Source: DASQHY01 sp035602605 (GTDB taxonomy: Bacteria > Acidobacteriota > Terriglobia > Acidiferrales > UBA7541). Taken from it: a stretch of 64,000 bases of DNA. Each line of letters opens with the position of its first letter. The stretch's first letter is position 1. Below are positions 26,707-36,319 of this stretch, piece by piece. The stretch spans positions 62,001 to 126,000 of the forward strand of contig DATNLZ010000037.1 of assembly GCA_035602605.1 (NCBI GenBank). The letters are read 5' to 3'. Under the pieces are notes generated by a model. It did no database searches and was not told where the DNA came from. It saw only the letters and a program-made list of their open reading frames with translations. The position numbers and the translations under genes were made by a program.

Positions 26707-27486
26707 TTACGCGCTCAAGCGACAATTCTGCAATTTCCGCAACCCCTCGACCACCGAATTGGCATTGAGTTGGGCGCCAGCTTTTGTAGTATGCGTATGA
26801 TCCTCGCCGAAGAACAAGGGCGCAACTTTTTCGGGGCCAGCCTCTTCATAATGCGCGGCAACAATTTCATTCAAATCAATAAACCAAGTGCTCTCCATCT
26901 TTGCCACCTCCGCAGCCCACTTGCCATAATCGTCGGAAGCCCTGATTACGTGCCCGTCCTTCCACATATTTCGTGGCACCGGCGACAGCACGATAGGTGT
27001 AGCGCCTTTTGCCTTGGCTTCACGAATATACGTACGCAGGTACCACCCATAGGTGTGTACGACTTCCTTCTGCCCGGTAGCTTCGAGCACAACGTCCTGC
27101 GTTTGGTCGCCAGCTCCTTTTACTGATGCTCGTGCTCGCCCCTGCGTCAACGAGCCGCCGTCATTATGACCAAATTGCATCAAAATGAAATCGCCGGGTC
27201 TTAAGGCGTCAACAACCGTCTTCCACAATCCCTCGCTGTAATACGTCCGGCTGCTCCGCCCGCCTCTGGCACGATTACCGATGGCGATCTTGGACGGGTC
27301 AAAATAATCCGCAATAGCGTTGCCCCATCCCAGAAGTCCGCTCGTCGGATTATGAACTGTAGAATCTCCGATGATAAACAATGTCGGAAGTGCGGCACCG
27401 GAGGCCGTTGTTTCCCCAGGGTGTCGGTCTTGCGCAAAGATTGCGAATGGCCCAACGAACACCAATAGAAAAAGCACCATACTCAT
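26707..27486 (-). CDS. CE12-type rhamnogalacturonan acetylesterase (SGNH hydrolase)
   Basis: 259 residues from ATG 27486, chosen because GGGGG lies just upstream and it begins a clean signal peptide (MSMVLFLLVFVGPFAIFA). Upstream in-frame ATGs would add residues without family similarity. SGNH blocks are all present: Ser42 in IIGDSTVHN, Gly in RARGGRSSRTY, Asn108 in QFGHNDGG, and Asp229 / His232 in GEDHTHTTKAGA. This pattern is characteristic of carbohydrate esterase family 12, which removes acetyl groups from the rhamnogalacturonan backbone. It heads the operon with the rhamnose ABC transporter, linking pectin deacetylation to rhamnose uptake. Confidence 0.85.
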   Translation of the reverse strand: MSMVLFLLVFVGPFAIFAQDRHPGETTASGAALPTLFIIGDSTVHNPTSGLLGWGNAIADYFDPSKIAIGNRARGGRSSRTYYSEGLWKTVVDALRPGDFILMQFGHNDGGSLTQGRARASVKGAGDQTQDVVLEATGQKEVVHTYGWYLRTYIREAKAKGATPIVLSPVPRNMWKDGHVIRASDDYGKWAAEVAKMESTWFIDLNEIVAAHYEEAGPEKVAPLFFGEDHTHTTKAGAQLNANSVVEGLRKLQNCRLSA

Positions 27487-27634
27487 TTTCAACCCCCGAA
27501 CAGAGTGATTCATCGATGCCGGCGATGAGGCAACACTGACGCGTGCGCTGATCCACGCATTCGACCGCACCTTGGTGCCGGGCATTGTACTCTCGTTCTG
27601 CTTAGTGCAGCCCCATCCGCCCAAAAGGTACTTT

Positions 27635-27652
27635 GCAGATACTGGTTTCTCA
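27635..27652. promoter_or_regulatory. LacI-type operator-like site C
   Basis: GCAGATACTGGTTTCTCA carries the intact right arm GTTTCTCA and the same central TG as the perfect palindrome at 16840. Its left arm matches at 5 of 8 positions. It lies 149 bases upstream of the minus-strand esterase/ABC operon. Confidence 0.5.
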
Positions 27653-27734
27653 GATACAATCCGCGCACTGATTCGGGCCGTTGGGGCCAATATACATGAT
27701 GTCGCGGCGAATTGCAGGCGGCTGTCGAACTTAG

Positions 27735-27752
27735 CGTGTAACCGGTTTCTCA
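27735..27752. promoter_or_regulatory. LacI-type operator-like site D
   Basis: CGTGTAACCGGTTTCTCA has the intact right arm, a central CG as in site A, and 5 of 8 matching left-arm bases. It sits 131 bases before the arabinofuranosidase gene. The exact 100-base offset from site C could permit looping, or one site may serve each divergent operon. Confidence 0.5.
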
Positions 27753-27882
27753 AATCAGATCCGTTTACAGGTTCTCATTTGCTTAGGCTGATCAAGGTTA
27801 CGGTTTAAAGTTTGATGACTTTTTACTCGTGCCAGACGCACGTTTCCATGCCCGGCGCATCATTCGCTTGAGGTAAAACACG

Positions 27883-29421
27883 ATGAATCGACGACATTTC
27901 CTGGCAGGTTCAGGTGCTGCGATGTTTTACACCATAACTTCCAAGAAGTCTTTTCTCGCTGACCTGCAAGAGCAGCGCGCCCATATCGACCTAAACGGCG
28001 AGATCGCCGCTATCCGCCCCGAGCTCCACGGACAATTTGCCGAGCACCTCGGCTCTTGCGTCTACGGCGGGCTCTGGGTCGGCCGAAACTCGGAGATTCC
28101 CAACATCAACGGCTACCGGAAGCAAGCCATTGATTATCTCCGCCCGCTCGGCCTTCCTGTATTGCGCTGGCCGGGCGGATGTTTCGCCGATGATTATCAT
28201 TGGCGCGATGGAGTTGGCCCGCAAGCCAAGCGGCCCAAGACCGTAAACATCCACTGGGGAAGCTATACCGAAGACAACAGCTTTGGCACCCACGAATTTG
28301 TCGGACTCTGCTGTCTGATTGGCGCCAAGCCCTATTTTGCCGGCAACGTTGGCAGCGGAACCCCGGAGGAGTTACGCGATTGGGTGGAATACTGCAACTA
28401 TCCCTCAGGTAGCAGCCTGGCGAGCGAGCGTGGTGCCAACGGTTCCCCTGAGCCCTTCCACATTCGCTACTGGGGAGTCGGGAACGAAAACTGGGGCTGC
28501 GGCGGCAATATGAAGCCCGAGGAATATGCTGGCCATTACCGGCGCTACGCCACTTACGTTCGCACCTTCGGTGAAACCAAACCCTTTCTGATCGCCTGTG
28601 GTCCCAACGGCAATAATGCCGATTGGTCGCGGCGCTTCATGGATTCGATAAGCGGTCGGCGGCCCGATGGATTGGCGATGCATTTTTATTCCAACGGCAA
28701 AAGCCCCGCCAGAAACTTTACCGTCGAACATATGCAGGAACAATTATCCTCGTTCGCGCGTGTCGAACAGGCGATTGTGCAGCAGCGCGCTCTTCTTGAT
28801 GGATACGATCCCGAAAGAAAAATTGGCTTGCTCGTTGATGAATGGGGCGTGTGGGACCGGATGGTTCCGGAAGAAGAAAAGGCCCATGGCACGCTCTGGC
28901 AACAAATTACGATGCGCAGCGCGATTGCCGCGGCGCTTGGATTGAATGTGTTTCACCGCCAGGCGGACAAGCTGGTGATGTGCAACATCGCGCAGATGGT
29001 GAATGTATTGCATTCCTTGCTGCTCACCGATGGACCTCGTTGCCTAAGGACCTCGACATATTACGTTTTCGATTTGATGAAGGCGCACCGATCTAAAGTG
29101 GCGCTGCGCACCGAAACCCAGGACAAAGCGCTTCCGGGGCTTTCCGTCTCGGCTTCAAGGCAGGGTAGAGATGTTGCGCTTACGCTGGTCAATCCCAAGC
29201 ACGACAGCGGGATGAACGTATTCTGCTCGCTCTCCGGCGCGGCGCCCGCTTCCGCAAAGGCGCAAATCTTGCACGACCCTGATTTCAACGCCTGTAACAC
29301 GTTTGAAAACCCCGACAAGATTGTGCCGCGCGAGCATCGCGTCAATATATCTGGCTCGGGAATTTCGTTGGAGCTGCCGCCGCTTTCGATTGCCGCAGTG
29401 ACACTCCAACTCGCGTCTTAG
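27883..29421 (+). CDS. GH51-type alpha-L-arabinofuranosidase, Tat-exported
   Basis: 512 residues. The N-terminus NRRHFLAGSGAAMF is a twin-arginine signal, implying export of a folded enzyme. The TIM barrel carries the acid/base Glu202 in WGVGNENWGCGG and the nucleophile Glu320 in LLVDEWGVWDR, both typical of family GH51. An N-terminal GQFAEHLG motif and a C-terminal beta domain complete the fold. It releases L-arabinose from arabinan or arabinogalactan side chains of rhamnogalacturonan I. The next gene starts one base after its stop codon, so the two are one operon. Confidence 0.88.
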   Translation: MNRRHFLAGSGAAMFYTITSKKSFLADLQEQRAHIDLNGEIAAIRPELHGQFAEHLGSCVYGGLWVGRNSEIPNINGYRKQAIDYLRPLGLPVLRWPGGCFADDYHWRDGVGPQAKRPKTVNIHWGSYTEDNSFGTHEFVGLCCLIGAKPYFAGNVGSGTPEELRDWVEYCNYPSGSSLASERGANGSPEPFHIRYWGVGNENWGCGGNMKPEEYAGHYRRYATYVRTFGETKPFLIACGPNGNNADWSRRFMDSISGRRPDGLAMHFYSNGKSPARNFTVEHMQEQLSSFARVEQAIVQQRALLDGYDPERKIGLLVDEWGVWDRMVPEEEKAHGTLWQQITMRSAIAAALGLNVFHRQADKLVMCNIAQMVNVLHSLLLTDGPRCLRTSTYYVFDLMKAHRSKVALRTETQDKALPGLSVSASRQGRDVALTLVNPKHDSGMNVFCSLSGAAPASAKAQILHDPDFNACNTFENPDKIVPREHRVNISGSGISLELPPLSIAAVTLQLAS

Positions 29422-29422
29422 T

Positions 29423-30780
29423 ATGCGACGCAACTCCGCAAAAATCGCGATTGCATACATTTCCGCGGCTTTGCTCGCACAGGGCGCTATTCATGGCGTC
29501 ATGAACCAGGCGCGAGCTGACGAAGGGATCTTGAAGTTTAGTTTCACTAAGGAGCAAGCAAAAAAGGGGTATGTCTACGTGCCCTTGTCGACCAGATACA
29601 GCAAGGAGCTCGGCTACGGTTTTATGGCTATCGTAGCCGATTCGCCCACAGCACAAACCATTGGTACCGATCTCTCGAGCGATACCTGCAACGGTACCAA
29701 GCCCCTTCTTTTTTCAGCCGACGTGCCGGAGGGCAATTACGATATTTTGCTGAAATTGGGAAATAAAAACTCCGGATCAACAACAACCGTCAAAGCGGAA
29801 GCGCGCCGTCTGTTACTAGAACGTTCCCAGATTCCAAAAGGGGAATTCGTTGATCGCAAATTTACCGTCAACGCTCGCTACAAAGAGCTAAAATCCGGCG
29901 GCACCGTTCGATTGAAGCCCGACGAAGAGTACAGTTTCGATTGGGACCACCAGCTGACTTTTGAAATAAATGACACCAACCCATGTGTAGCTACGCTCGA
30001 AATTAAGCCTGCCCGCAGACCCATTACCGTTTATCTCGCGGGAGATTCTACGGTCACCGACCAGTCCAAAGAGCCTTGGTGTTCCTGGGGGCAAATGCTT
30101 CCGAGATTTTTTAAGCCAGGTGTGGCCATCGCTAACCATGCTGAATCGGGAGAGTCGCTCAAGAGCTTTATCGGCGAAAAACGCCTCCAGAAAATCCTCG
30201 AAACCATTAAGTCCGGTGACTACCTCTTCATCCAGTTTGCACATAACGACCAGAAACCCGGCCCTTCGCACGTTGATCCATTCACAACCTATAATGAAAA
30301 TCTGCAGCTATATATCGCCGAGGCTCGCAAGCGAGGGCCATTCCCGTACTCGTGACTTCCATGCATCGTCGAAACTTCGATACCGAAAGAAAAATCATAC
30401 CTACCCTCGGTGACTATCCCGAAGCTATGCGCCAGCTTGCCAAAGAACAAAATGTCCCGCTGATTGATTTGAATTCCGCGAGCAAGAAATTGTTCGAGGC
30501 CCTCGGCCCAGAAGGGACTTTGAAGGCTTTTGTCCACTATCCCGCTGGAACTTTCGCCGGGCAGGATAAAGATCTCAAAGACGATACGCATTTCAATGCT
30601 TATGGAGCCTACGAGTTAGCCAGATGTGTGGTCGAAGGCATCAAGTCCAGCAAATTGGGCATTGCGAAACACCTGCTAAAAGAGCTTGCTCCCTTTGATC
30701 CTGATTACCCGGATTCGCCCGACACTTGGAGCCTGCCTCCGAGCCCAATGACGACAAACATCAAGCCAGACGGGAACTGA
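29423..30780 (+). pseudogene. Rhamnogalacturonan acetylesterase with N-terminal beta domain, frameshifted
   Basis: The first frame (29423-30355) has a signal-like N-terminus, a beta-rich domain to about residue 190, then the SGNH nucleophile Ser in AGDSTVTD, the Gly block HAESGESL and the Asn block FAHNDQKPG. It runs into TGA 30353-30355 after EARKRGPFPYS. The second frame (30352-30780) continues with SMHRRNFD and carries the Asp-His block DDTHFNAYGA. Adding one G at the GGG run 30335-30337 joins them as EARKRGAIPVLVTSMHRR, the sequence expected of this family. The nucleophile is thus separated from its triad partners. A sequencing or assembly error is the main alternative to a true mutation. 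Confidence 0.85.
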
Positions 30781-30835
30781 AATGACTCTGATCGTAGACG
30801 AGTCGCTTCAGTCTAACGACTCGAACGGAGGAAAA

Positions 30836-33800
30836 ATGAAGCCAGCGACAACACGAGCAACACAAGCACCGTACGCGTCACCCTTAGGGTCAGTGGTCGC
30901 CTTACTAGTAGCTGTGATCCTTTTTTCCGCAGCATCTCCCCGAGCGCAAGAAGCACGCGGCACCATAAAAGGCAAGGTCACCGATGCCAGTGACGCCGTA
31001 GTCGCCGGAGCAACCGTCAAAATCACAAACGTGGCCATGGGTACAACTCTCACTGTCGTGTCCAACCAGGACGGCTATTACCAAGAGCCATACCTCATTC
31101 CTGGAACTTATCAGATCGTCGCGGAAGGCAGCGGATTCAAGACGTATGTTCGTGACGGTATTAGTCTCAGAGTGGGCGACACGATAGAGATAAACATTCA
31201 GCTGGTTGTTGGAGCGACGACTGAATCAGTCACCGTCACGGCCGATGCCCCGCTGCTCGATACAACATCTGGATCCATGGGCCAGGTCGTAGATTCGCGG
31301 AGGGTGGCCGAGCTCCCCATTGTTCATGGCGACCCATACAACTTGATTGGCCTGGCCGCCGGCGTTTCCTTTACGCGCGATCTGAGGCTGGATCGTCCTT
31401 TTGAGCCGACACACATCGTCGGTTACACAATGGATGGGACTCGAGCCAACCGCAGCGACCTCACCATTGACGGTATACCCAGCACGGCAAGGGCAAATGG
31501 CGGCGAGGTCATATCCTCTTATGTTCCACCGCAGGACCTGGTAGCGGAATTCAAGGTCCAGACCGCGACGTTCGATGCCAGCTTTGGTAATACCGAGGGT
31601 GGGGTCACAAATCTGAGTATCAAATCAGGAACAAACGCCTTTCACGGTACGGCGTACTACACCAATATGACTCCGGGACTTTTTGCGAACGACTTTTTTG
31701 CCAACTCAAATGGAATTCCGCTTGCAGATTTCTTTTATCACCGCTGGGGCGGCACCGTAGGTGGGCCTGTGATTTTGCCAAAACTCTATGACGGACGTAA
31801 GAAAACGTTTTTCATGTATGGCTATGAGGGAATCAAAGAGGCCAGGCCACGCAATAACGGAATTACCACCGTGCCGACTACGGACATGCTGAAGGGCGAT
31901 TTTTCGCAACTTCTGCGGTTGAAAGACACATACCAAATCTACAATCCATACTCCGGCGCTCGCAGCGGGGGTGTGATCACCCGCAAACCCTTCATGTGCG
32001 ACAACGCTGGTAACCCACTAGCGCCGAACCTGACTCCTGGGACCGGTTTCGGAACTCAGCCGAACGGGACACCGTGCAATAAAATCCCGCAACAACTCTT
32101 CAACCCCGTGGCTCTGAACATCGTCAGCAAGTATTTTCCCATGCCCCTAACTGCCGGTCGCGCCGATGGCACTGGCAACTTTGAGAACTCGAGCCTTAAG
32201 GAGCGTGCCTTTTATGGAACCCACACCGTGCGAATCGATCACGTAGTCGGCGACCGACAGCGAATCTTTGCCCGAGTTAGCTGGTATGATCGCCAGAGCG
32301 ACTATAATAATTATTTCAACAACATAGCCACTGGTGAATGGTTTCAATTCGTTTCCCGCCAAGCCACGTTTGATGACGTCTACGTCTTAAACCCAACTAC
32401 GGTTTTGGACATAAGATACGGGTACAACCGGTTTATACGGATCATCAATTCCAATCCTGGCAACCGCGGACTCGATCTAACCACGCTAGGATTCCCGGCT
32501 TCATATAACAATCTGATACTGAGCGCTATCAGGCGTTTCCCACGCTTGGACATCGCCGGCTATCAGGGCACCGGTATCGGCGGTGAGTTTAGGCCTGACG
32601 ACACGCACTCTTTCATCGCCACTTTGAACAAAGCAAAGGGCAGCCATTCGCTCAAGACCGGCTTGGAATTCCGCGCCTACCGCGAGAATGATTTATTCTT
32701 TGCGAACAATCAAACAGGGCAATTCAATTTCGATTCAACCTGGACGAAAGGACCCCGTGATAATTCACCCTCAGCGCCCGGGCAATTAGGACAGTCATTC
32801 GCCGCTTTCCTTCTGGGGTTACCAAGTCCGGGATCCTTTGTACAACGTGCTGCCAGCTATGCAGAACAATCGACCACTTGGGGTCTCTTCATCCAGGATG
32901 ATTGGAAGATTCATCGCAAACTGACACTCAATCTTGGTTTGCGACACGAGTTCGAAGGTCCTCTGACCGAACGGTACAATCGGAGTGCGAGTTCATTTGA
33001 TTTCAATGCCATCCAGCCCATCGAGGCTCAGGCGCAAGCAAACTATGCTAAGAATCCGACGGCCGAAATCCCCGCATCTCAGTTCAAAGTTCGAGGCGGG
33101 CTAAACTTCGCCGGCGTGGGAGGCCAGCCTCGCGGATTATACGAAAGCCCCAAGAAAAACTTCATGCCGCGGTTCGGCTTTGCTTATCAACTTACCCTCA
33201 AGACTGTCGTGCGCGGAGGCTACGGAATCTTCTATGGGTTCCTCGGGCAGCGCCGCGGTAACGTAATTCAGAGTGGATTCAGCGCGTCTACCCCGCTGAA
33301 TGTGAGCGTTGACAACGGTCTAACTTTTCTCGAAACCCTCGCGAACCCATTCCAGAGTGGTATCCAGGAGCCTGTGGGCGCCGCTCAGGGTATCCAGACA
33401 TTTCTCGGGCAGAGTGTAGCTTTCTTCAATCCTAGACCGCTGTCCCCCTATATGCAGCGATGGGAACTCGGGGTTCAGCGTGAACTACTTGGCGGGTTCG
33501 TTGCCGAGGCGAGCTACGTTGGCAATCGTGGAACACATATCGAAATCACCCGTAATTTAAATGCGGTGCCACAAAAGTACTTGAGCAAGAGTCCGGTAAG
33601 AGACCAGACCACAATTGACCGACTGGCTGAAACCCTGCCAAACCCTTTCCTAGGACTCCTCCCAGCGACGGCCGGTACTACGTTCCGAGCGACGAGGATA
33701 AGACGAGACAGGCTGCTTCGGCCGTTTCCTGAATTTGACAATGTTACCGCAAGTGCGAACGACGGCTATTCCTGGTATCACTCCTTGCAGCTACGGCTTG

Positions 33801-34462
33801 AGAAGAGATTCTCAAGGGGGTTCACGGTGCAGGGCAACTACACTTTTTCAAAATTTATGGAGGCCAGCGAGCTCTTGAACACCGATGATCCGCGTCCGAC
33901 ACGGTCTATCTCAGATGCGGATCGCCCGCACCGGCTAGCTGTGAGCGGCATATATGAATTTCCGTTCGGAAAAGGCCGGCGCTTCCTCTCTGGGGTTTCT
34001 CCGGTTATCGCGAAGTTAATCAGCGGCTGGCAGGTGTCAGGCATTTATCAATACCAGAGCGGCGCGCCCATCGGTTTTGGAAACATCATCTTCACAGGAA
34101 ACATAGCCGACCTCGCACTCCCTGCAGGACGGCGAACGACTAAGCGCTGGTTCAATCCTGACGCCGGATTCAATAAAATCCCCGGTGAACAGCTTGAATC
34201 CAATGTTCGCACGTTCCCGCTGAGATTCAGCTTCCTTCGTACCGATCGCATTAACAATTTTGACCTGTCCGTGCTGAAGAACACGGCGATTGGAGAAAAA
34301 AAGAGCTTGCAATTTAGGTTTGAGGCTGTGAACGCGTTTAACCACCCATTGTTTCCCGGCCCAAACACAAGCCCTCTCAGCCCTAACTTCGGATCAATTT
34401 CATCTTCCAATCAAGCGAACTATCCACGCCGCGTTCAGGTAACGGCAAAATTTCTATTCTGA
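30836..34462 (+). CDS. Oar-like TonB-dependent outer-membrane receptor
   Basis: 1208 residues from ATG 30836, which follows GGAGG (30827-30831) at ideal spacing; ATG 30782 upstream is in frame but unsupported. A signal peptide (VALLVAVILFSAASPRAQ) leads into a carboxypeptidase-regulatory-like domain (RGTIKGKVTDASDAVVAGAT), the TonB plug (VTVTADAPLLDTTSG to GGVTNLSIKSGTNAFHG) and a barrel ending in KFLF. It closes the arabinofuranosidase / esterase unit and probably imports the oligosaccharides these enzymes release. It differs clearly from the first receptor (1376 residues), so they are paralogues rather than a recent duplication. Confidence 0.87.
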   Translation: MKPATTRATQAPYASPLGSVVALLVAVILFSAASPRAQEARGTIKGKVTDASDAVVAGATVKITNVAMGTTLTVVSNQDGYYQEPYLIPGTYQIVAEGSGFKTYVRDGISLRVGDTIEINIQLVVGATTESVTVTADAPLLDTTSGSMGQVVDSRRVAELPIVHGDPYNLIGLAAGVSFTRDLRLDRPFEPTHIVGYTMDGTRANRSDLTIDGIPSTARANGGEVISSYVPPQDLVAEFKVQTATFDASFGNTEGGVTNLSIKSGTNAFHGTAYYTNMTPGLFANDFFANSNGIPLADFFYHRWGGTVGGPVILPKLYDGRKKTFFMYGYEGIKEARPRNNGITTVPTTDMLKGDFSQLLRLKDTYQIYNPYSGARSGGVITRKPFMCDNAGNPLAPNLTPGTGFGTQPNGTPCNKIPQQLFNPVALNIVSKYFPMPLTAGRADGTGNFENSSLKERAFYGTHTVRIDHVVGDRQRIFARVSWYDRQSDYNNYFNNIATGEWFQFVSRQATFDDVYVLNPTTVLDIRYGYNRFIRIINSNPGNRGLDLTTLGFPASYNNLILSAIRRFPRLDIAGYQGTGIGGEFRPDDTHSFIATLNKAKGSHSLKTGLEFRAYRENDLFFANNQTGQFNFDSTWTKGPRDNSPSAPGQLGQSFAAFLLGLPSPGSFVQRAASYAEQSTTWGLFIQDDWKIHRKLTLNLGLRHEFEGPLTERYNRSASSFDFNAIQPIEAQAQANYAKNPTAEIPASQFKVRGGLNFAGVGGQPRGLYESPKKNFMPRFGFAYQLTLKTVVRGGYGIFYGFLGQRRGNVIQSGFSASTPLNVSVDNGLTFLETLANPFQSGIQEPVGAAQGIQTFLGQSVAFFNPRPLSPYMQRWELGVQRELLGGFVAEASYVGNRGTHIEITRNLNAVPQKYLSKSPVRDQTTIDRLAETLPNPFLGLLPATAGTTFRATRIRRDRLLRPFPEFDNVTASANDGYSWYHSLQLRLEKRFSRGFTVQGNYTFSKFMEASELLNTDDPRPTRSISDADRPHRLAVSGIYEFPFGKGRRFLSGVSPVIAKLISGWQVSGIYQYQSGAPIGFGNIIFTGNIADLALPAGRRTTKRWFNPDAGFNKIPGEQLESNVRTFPLRFSFLRTDRINNFDLSVLKNTAIGEKKSLQFRFEAVNAFNHPLFPGPNTSPLSPNFGSISSSNQANYPRRVQVTAKFLF

Positions 34463-34987
34463 GACGAAGCTCACAAGTATTATCAAGCTGCGATAATCAC
34501 GGCTCACCAAACGGGGCCGTCTCGATGTTCTTAGGAATCGCTTGGTCAGTCCAGAGGGGGACGCGACGTTCTTGTCGTTCATGCCCGAAGCAAATGTCGC
34601 GTGGTAGCGAGGGATCTCTCTTCGATTGTGTGATTTCGTAGTCGAGGAATCCTCGATGCCGCTGCGCTTGCACTATTCTATTTTTTCATCTTGCAGCGTT
34701 CCACGGGGTTGCCGCTGTTCATCCAATCGTGCAGAATACGCCAAGCTTTCTAAGGCGATGCCGTGTCCGCCACGGGACTTCACACACGTCCGCTGTTTAG
34801 CATTGGGCCTTGCAATCTCGAGCCCGCCGTATTTCTCAACGCTCTTGAAAAATGTGAAGGATCAACTCTTGCCGATGCCGCAGCCCCCCGCGCGGCTTTC
34901 GCTTTCCTCAGTTTACTCAAGATTCGCTGGCACCAATGCTAGGAACGGTGTTGTTTTGGGGTTGCGGTATTCTTGAAACCATCGATC
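34463..34987. other. Long gap without a recognisable gene
   Basis: This 525-base region holds no protein I recognise. A 116-codon plus-strand open frame (34626-34976) is rich in Ser, Cys and Pro, lacks a ribosome-binding site and resembles no family. I see no strong terminator or promoter. Confidence 0.5.
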
Positions 34988-36319
34988 ATGATTGATGAAA
35001 CGCTGCTGCGGCAATTGGTGCGCGATCTAGTCGGCATCGATTCCGTTAATTCCACGCTTGTTCCTGGAGCGCGCGGCGAAGCTGTTGCCGCAGAATTTGT
35101 ACAAGACTTCTTGCGGCGTCACGGAATTGACGCTGATTTGCAAGACGCAGTTGCTGGTCGACCCAATGTTGTCGCTATCCTGGGTGCTTCTCCAGACGCA
35201 CCGAAGGTATTGCAACGGTCGAGCGAGCCCCAAGCACCGCCCGGCTATCGTCCAACCGAAGATACCAAGAGCACTGAGGGTTTCGACGTTCCATTGCCCG
35301 GCGTTTTGCCTAGCAACCGCGGACAGCTTTACGCTTCTATGTCCGGAACCATGGCCGTAAATAGCGCGGAGTGCGATCGTCCTGCGCTAGCGATTCTCGC
35401 GCATATAGACACTGTTGGCACGGGCGATATGGTTGACCCGTTTACGCCGCGTGAGCGCGATGGCCGACTCTTCGGGCGCGGCGCGCTGGACATAAAATCG
35501 GGAGTGGCTGCGATGTGTGCCGCAGCAATTGCACTCGTCAAAGAGGGAAAAATGTTTTCGCGTCCGCTTCTTCTCGCTGCTGTGGTTGACGAGGAATGCG
35601 ACAGCGCTGGCACGCAAAATCTCCTCAGAAAATACAAGGCCGATGCGGCTATCGTACTTGAGCCGACTGATCTCAAGCTGGTTATTGCTCACAAAGGTTA
35701 TGCATGGTACGAGATCATCAGTCACGGCCACGCCGCTCACGGCAGCCTTCCGGCCGAAGGCCGTGATGCGATTCGCTTCATGGGCCGAGTTCTTACCAAA
35801 CTCGATGAAGCCGAGCGATTCCTCTGTACTCACGCCCCTCATCGGTTACTCGGCCGCGCCTCACTTCACGCATCTCTTATTTCAGGCGGCCAGGAACTCT
35901 CGAGTTACCCGGCCGAATGCCGTCTTCAACTGGAATGCCGTACGCTTCCCGGCCAGACCGAGGCTGAAACTGAAGCTGAGTTGCGGCGACTTCTAGGCAA
36001 TCTGCGAAGCGCTGATCCTGATTGCGATGCTACCTTGCGCTTACTCGGGTCACGTCCGCCTTATGAAATCTCGCCTGATGCCCCTATCGCTTGTTCCGCT
36101 GCTTTGGCGATTCGTGAAGTGACGGGCAGGTCGGCGGAGATGGCTGGGATGGCGGCTTGGACCGACACGGCACTTCTCTGGGCGGCAGGGATTCCAGGTA
36201 TCGTCTTCGGACCGACCGGCCGCGGACTGCATGGCGCCGAAGAGTACGTTGAGCTTGATTCAATCAGCGTGTGTGCTGAGGTCCTCCGACGTCTAATCCT
36301 CAAACTCTGCTGCCAGTGA
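34988..36319 (+). CDS. M20-family zinc metallopeptidase / deacylase
   Basis: 443 residues from ATG 34988 (TTG 34973 in frame is an alternative; neither has a clear ribosome-binding site). The di-zinc peptidase motifs are complete: LAHIDTVG (HxD), GRGALDIKSG (bridging Asp), VDEECDSAG (general base and ligand Glu), a ligand acid in VLEPTDL, and His in TGRGLHGAEEYV. The family includes ArgE, DapE and carboxypeptidase G2, and the substrate is not determinable. Oddly, about 60 residues rich in Ser, Pro and Gln separate the first strand (NVVAILGAS) from the HxD strand, where relatives usually have a short link. Confidence 0.82.
   Translation: MIDETLLRQLVRDLVGIDSVNSTLVPGARGEAVAAEFVQDFLRRHGIDADLQDAVAGRPNVVAILGASPDAPKVLQRSSEPQAPPGYRPTEDTKSTEGFDVPLPGVLPSNRGQLYASMSGTMAVNSAECDRPALAILAHIDTVGTGDMVDPFTPRERDGRLFGRGALDIKSGVAAMCAAAIALVKEGKMFSRPLLLAAVVDEECDSAGTQNLLRKYKADAAIVLEPTDLKLVIAHKGYAWYEIISHGHAAHGSLPAEGRDAIRFMGRVLTKLDEAERFLCTHAPHRLLGRASLHASLISGGQELSSYPAECRLQLECRTLPGQTEAETEAELRRLLGNLRSADPDCDATLRLLGSRPPYEISPDAPIACSAALAIREVTGRSAEMAGMAAWTDTALLWAAGIPGIVFGPTGRGLHGAEEYVELDSISVCAEVLRRLILKLCCQ

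Larger units (their letters stand above)
27487..27882. other. Divergent regulatory region between esterase/ABC operon and arabinofuranosidase operon
   Basis: A 396-base gap between divergent genes. It holds two operator-like sites exactly 100 bases apart (27635 and 27735). I see no clear consensus promoter on either strand. An in-frame minus-strand extension of the esterase is possible but lacks a signal peptide and a good ribosome-binding site. Confidence 0.5.

Noticed and set aside
34626..34976. Open frame of 116 codons upstream of the M20 peptidase
   Set aside because: It lacks a ribosome-binding site, is rich in Ser, Cys and Pro like non-coding translations, and resembles no family.
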